From JABIRQ01 sp963583595 (lineage in GTDB: Bacteria > Pseudomonadota > Alphaproteobacteria > CADEGL01), in NCBI GenBank assembly GCA_963583595.1, contig CAUZWC010000069.1, forward strand, positions 1 through 12,205: DNA of 12,205 nucleotides. Reading direction: 5' to 3'. The stretch's first letter is position 1, and every line of letters starts with the position of its first letter. The position numbers and the translations under genes are program-made. The notes below the pieces were generated by a model that was not told the origin of the DNA, did not search any database, and saw nothing but the letters and a program-made list of their open reading frames with translations. Below are positions 10,205-12,205 of this stretch, in pieces.

Positions 10205-10480
10205 ATGTCTCCCGAAAAACCCACCAATTTGCAGGATGTCTTTCTCAATCACATCCGCAAGAACAAGACGGCTGTCACGATCTTTCTGGTGAATGGAGTC
10301 AAGTTGCAGGGGGTGGTCACCGCGTTCGACAATTTCTGTGTCCTGCTGCGCCGCGATCATCATTCGCAGCTGGTCTATAAGCACGCCATCTCCACCGTGA
10401 TGCCGGCAGGCCCGGTCCAGTTGTTCGACCCGGAACAGGATCGTTCCGACGACAACGACCAATCCGGCGCCGACGGGTGA
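10205..10480 (+). CDS. hfq: RNA chaperone Hfq
   Basis: Hfq forms a hexameric Sm-like ring that pairs small RNAs with mRNAs. The protein has 91 residues. The Sm1 region shows NLQDVFLNHIRKNKTAVTIFLVNGVKLQG, with the proximal-face residues Q10, D11 and F13. The Sm2 signature is YKHAIST (58-64). The residues just before Sm2 (LLRRDHHSQ) are one longer than in E. coli, as is typical of alphaproteobacteria. The tail after about residue 70 is short and acidic (DPEQDRSDDNDQ), as expected for a disordered C-terminus. GAGG (10191-10194) precedes the ATG by 10 bases, within a longer purine run. The stop is almost directly followed by the hflX frame. In Azorhizobium the Hfq homologue (NrfA) is needed for nifA expression, which fits an ntr neighbourhood. 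Confidence 0.97.
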   Translation: MSPEKPTNLQDVFLNHIRKNKTAVTIFLVNGVKLQGVVTAFDNFCVLLRRDHHSQLVYKHAISTVMPAGPVQLFDPEQDRSDDNDQSGADG

Positions 10481-10481
10481 T

Positions 10482-11792
10482 CTGACGCACCAGGAAACGC
10501 ACGAAACCGCGCAGCCAGGGGCTCGCGCACTCGTCCTGCACCCCGTCCTCCGACAGGGCGATGGACGCGAGCGCGATCCCGATTCGCGGTTGGAAGAGGC
10601 GGTCGGCCTCGCTCAGGCGATCGACCTCAAGGTCGTCCATGCCGAGGTCGTGCGCGTCAACGCGCCGCGACCGGGCTATCTGCTGGGTCGCGGGCGGCTG
10701 GAGGATTTCAAAACCTTCGTGGAGGCCAACGAAATCGATCTCGTGGTCTTCGACACGAGCCTGAGCCCGGTCCAGCAGCGCAATCTGGAGCGTGAGTGGA
10801 AATGCAAGGTGATCGACCGGACTGCGCTGATCCTCGAGATTTTCGGCGCGCGGGCGAGGACCCGCGAGGGCAAGCTTCAGGTCGAACTGGCCCATCTCAG
10901 CTACCAGCGCAGCCGCCTCGTGCGCTCCTGGACCCATCTGGAGCGCCAGCGCGGCGGCATGGGCTTCATGGGCGGCCCGGGCGAATCGCAGATCGAGATC
11001 GACCGGCGGCTGATCGACGAGCGCATCACGCGGCTCAAGAAGGAGCTGGAGACGGTCACGCGCACGCGCGGCCTGCACCGGGAATCGCGCCAGCGCGTGC
11101 CTTATCCGACGATCGCCCTGGTCGGCTACACCAATGCCGGCAAGTCCACCCTGTTCAACCGGCTCAGCCGCGCGGATGTGATGGCCAAGGACATGCTATT
11201 CGCCACCCTCGACCCGACCATGCGGCGCATCGATTTGCCCTCGGGCCGACCGGCGATCCTGTCCGACACGGTGGGTTTTATTTCCGACCTGCCGACACAT
11301 CTGGTCGCGGCCTTCCGGGCGACCCTGGAAGAGGTCAGCGCGGCGGATCTGGTTCTTCATGTCCGCGATGTGTCCCACCCGGGCACCGAGGAGCAGAAAG
11401 CCGATGTCGAGGCGGTGCTGGGCCAGCTTGGCATGGGCGATCAGGTTGCGCGGTCGGAGATGCTCGAAGTGCTCAACAAACTCGACCTCCTGCCGGAGGA
11501 GGAGCGCGCCATCGTGGTCAATCGGGCCGAGCTGTCGAACGACGCACCCGTGCCCGTCTCGGCCCTGACGGGCGAAGGCTGCGATACCTTGCTCGAACGG
11601 ATCGACAGCCATCTCGGCGCCGGGTTGGACGAGATCGATGTGGCGGTACCGGTCGAGGACGGCCGCGCAATTGCCTGGCTCTACAGCCATGGCGAGGTAT
11701 TGGACCGTGCCGACAGGGAGGACGCCATCCAGCTGCGGGTGCGCCTCGCGCCCGCCGACAAGGCCCGTTTCGAGCGCATGACCGCGGAATAG
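10482..11792 (+). CDS. hflX: Ribosome-associated GTPase HflX, start codon unresolved
   Basis: HflX is a translational GTPase-like factor that binds the 50S subunit and helps split stalled or heat-damaged ribosomes. The N-terminal domain includes PRPGYLLGRGRLEDF and LSPVQQRNLE. A coiled linker follows (RTREGKLQVELAHLSY, WTHLERQRGGMGFMGGPGESQ). The G domain has G1 GYTNAGKS (215-222), G2 FATLDPT, G3 DTVGF (from D262), G4 NKLD (332-335) and G5 SALTG. Numbering is from the CTG at 10482, giving 436 residues, normal for the family. The first conventional start is TTG 10590 (400 residues). It would remove the family's first strand, visible as ARALVLHPVL at about 10521-10550. No ATG, GTG or TTG exists in this frame between the TGA at 10398 and 10590. 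The gene follows hfq by one base. Confidence 0.93.
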   Translation: MTHQETHETAQPGARALVLHPVLRQGDGRERDPDSRLEEAVGLAQAIDLKVVHAEVVRVNAPRPGYLLGRGRLEDFKTFVEANEIDLVVFDTSLSPVQQRNLEREWKCKVIDRTALILEIFGARARTREGKLQVELAHLSYQRSRLVRSWTHLERQRGGMGFMGGPGESQIEIDRRLIDERITRLKKELETVTRTRGLHRESRQRVPYPTIALVGYTNAGKSTLFNRLSRADVMAKDMLFATLDPTMRRIDLPSGRPAILSDTVGFISDLPTHLVAAFRATLEEVSAADLVLHVRDVSHPGTEEQKADVEAVLGQLGMGDQVARSEMLEVLNKLDLLPEEERAIVVNRAELSNDAPVPVSALTGEGCDTLLERIDSHLGAGLDEIDVAVPVEDGRAIAWLYSHGEVLDRADREDAIQLRVRLAPADKARFERMTAE

Positions 11793-11812
11793 CCGCGCGC
11801 TCCCGGCCCGCG

Positions 11813-11832
11813 CCGAGAAGCCTCGGGTTATT
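11813..11832 (+). terminator. Possible terminator after hflX
   Basis: CCGAGAAGCCTCGG forms a 5-bp perfect stem with a 4-base loop (11813-11826), followed by GTTATT. It lies about 20 bases after the hflX stop. The stem is short and the T-run is interrupted, so this is a weak candidate. Confidence 0.35.
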
Positions 11833-11844
11833 CGGCTTGGTCGC

Positions 11845-11866
11845 GGCCCTGGATCAGGTCCAGGCC
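11845..11866 (+). repeat. Inverted repeat downstream of hflX
   Basis: CCTGGA (11848-11853) and TCCAGG (11859-11864) form a perfect 6-bp stem with a 5-base loop, extended by GG/CC (11845-11846 with 11865-11866) around one bulged base. No T-run follows on either strand. It could assist termination of hflX together with the preceding hairpin, or simply be RNA structure. Confidence 0.4.
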
Positions 11867-11958
11867 ATGGCCTCGAAGACGTCGAAAATGCCGACGGTCC
11901 AGGATTCGGTTGAAATTTCGTCGCCGTCGTCGTTTTGGTTATGGCTCTTGCTTGGCGC

Positions 11959-11986
11959 CTTGACAGGCGCCGAGGCATCCCCATAT
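11959..11986 (+). promoter_or_regulatory. RpoH (sigma32)-type heat-shock promoter of groES
   Basis: CTTGAC (11959-11964), a 14-base spacer and CCCCATAT (11979-11986) match the heat-shock sigma factor consensus CTTGAA/CCCCATnT. Transcription is expected to start around 11992-11997, placing the CIRCE operator at the very start of the transcript. The TTGACA at 11960-11965 is also a perfect sigma70 -35, so basal vegetative transcription is possible. Confidence 0.8.
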
Positions 11987-11991
11987 ATGCC

Positions 11992-12018
11992 GTGGCACTC
12001 AGAGAGGGTGAGTGCTAA
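11992..12018 (+). promoter_or_regulatory. CIRCE operator (HrcA binding site)
   Basis: The inverted repeat has a 9-base left arm GTGGCACTC (11992-12000), a 9-base spacer and a perfect right arm GAGTGCTAA (12010-12018). The consensus is TTAGCACTC-N9-GAGTGCTAA. The left arm matches 7 of 9 bases. HrcA bound here would block the RpoH-type promoter just upstream. The arrangement, with groES following, makes this identification strong. Confidence 0.92.
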
Positions 12019-12026
12019 CGACTTTC

Positions 12027-12056
12027 GCGCGCTGGCCGGTTTGCGAACTGGCGCGC
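12027..12056 (+). repeat. Hairpin in the groES 5' untranslated region
   Basis: CCGGTT (12036-12041) pairs with AACTGG (12046-12051) around a TGCG loop, with one G-U pair. GCGCG (12027-12031) pairs with CGCGC (12052-12056) across a 4-base bulge. The structure lies between the CIRCE and the Shine-Dalgarno site. It may stabilise the mRNA; its role is not known. Confidence 0.45.
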
Positions 12057-12089
12057 TTCAATTGAGAGCAATCCTAGAGAGGTTTACCT

Positions 12090-12205
12090 ATGAGCTTCAG
12101 GCCTTTGCACGATCGCGTGCTGGTCAAGCCGCTCGATGCCGAAGAGAAGACGGCAGGCGGTATCATCATCCCCGACACGGCGAAGGAAAAGCCGATGGAG
12201 GGCAA
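12090..12205 (+). CDS. groES: Co-chaperonin GroES, 3'-truncated by the window
   Basis: GroES is the heptameric 10-kDa lid of the GroEL folding chamber. Only the first 38 codons of about 95 are present. The N-terminus FRPLHDRVLVKPLDAEEKT is characteristic, followed by the mobile-loop region (GGIIIPDTAKEKP) that contacts GroEL. AGAGAGG (12076-12082) precedes the ATG by 7 bases. Control by an RpoH-type promoter and CIRCE is visible upstream. groEL is expected next but lies beyond the window. Confidence 0.96.
   Translation, partial: MSFRPLHDRVLVKPLDAEEKTAGGIIIPDTAKEKPMEG

Noticed and set aside
10477..10485. GTG overlapping the hfq stop as an hflX start
   Set aside because: It reads GTG ATC TGA and stops at once. 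It is not in the hflX frame.
10561..10764. ATG at 10561 as the hflX start
   Set aside because: This ATG is in a different frame and yields a short basic peptide. The HflX motifs are all in the frame of TTG 10590.
11867..12205. Plus-strand open frame beginning MASKTSKMPTVQ with a hydrophobic stretch, running to the window end
   Set aside because: It crosses the RpoH promoter, CIRCE and Shine-Dalgarno site and continues in the wrong frame through groES. It has no Shine-Dalgarno site of its own and no recognisable motif.

Overview
The window is GC-rich chromosomal DNA from an alphaproteobacterium, most like a member of the Rhodospirillales. The gene order dusB-ntrB-ntrC-ntrY-ntrX-trkA-dat-(HAD)-hfq-hflX is the classical alphaproteobacterial nitrogen-regulation neighbourhood. 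The proteins carry alphaproteobacterial features, and the groES promoter combines an RpoH-type core with a CIRCE operator. I see no mobile element, tRNA, rRNA, CRISPR array or phage gene.

Positions 1-7049 hold the nitrogen two-component locus. It starts with the 3' part of dusB (tRNA dihydrouridine synthase). Then come ntrB and ntrC (cytoplasmic nitrogen sensor kinase and sigma54 activator) and ntrY and ntrX (membrane sensor kinase and its partner regulator). Three of the four junctions overlap: GTGA at dusB/ntrB, ATGA at ntrB/ntrC, and 11 bp at ntrY/ntrX. The set therefore looks like one translationally coupled unit. NtrC keeps every residue expected of a sigma54 activator. NtrX keeps the receiver, the nucleotide-binding residues and the Fis-type helix-turn-helix, but it has lost the GAFTGA loop that contacts sigma54.

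Positions 7050-10149 hold trkA (NAD-binding potassium-uptake subunit) after a 127-bp gap, then a D-amino-acid transaminase gene and a HAD-family phosphatase gene that overlap by ATGA. Positions 10205-11792 hold hfq and hflX, the well-known hfq-hflX pair. The hflX frame contains the conserved N-terminal strand of HflX but has no ATG, GTG or TTG codon upstream of it. A sigma54-like -24/-12 element, overlapping a possible sigma70-type promoter, lies in the 3' end of the HAD gene about 90 bp before hfq.

Positions 11793-12089 are a 297-bp intergenic region. It holds possible terminator hairpins for hflX, an RpoH-type promoter, a CIRCE operator and a 5'-UTR hairpin. All of these precede groES, which runs off the end of the window. 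The core content is conserved and well described. The points worth checking are the degenerate NtrX loop, the hflX start, the element before hfq, and the layered groES control region. I did not find a wholly new system.
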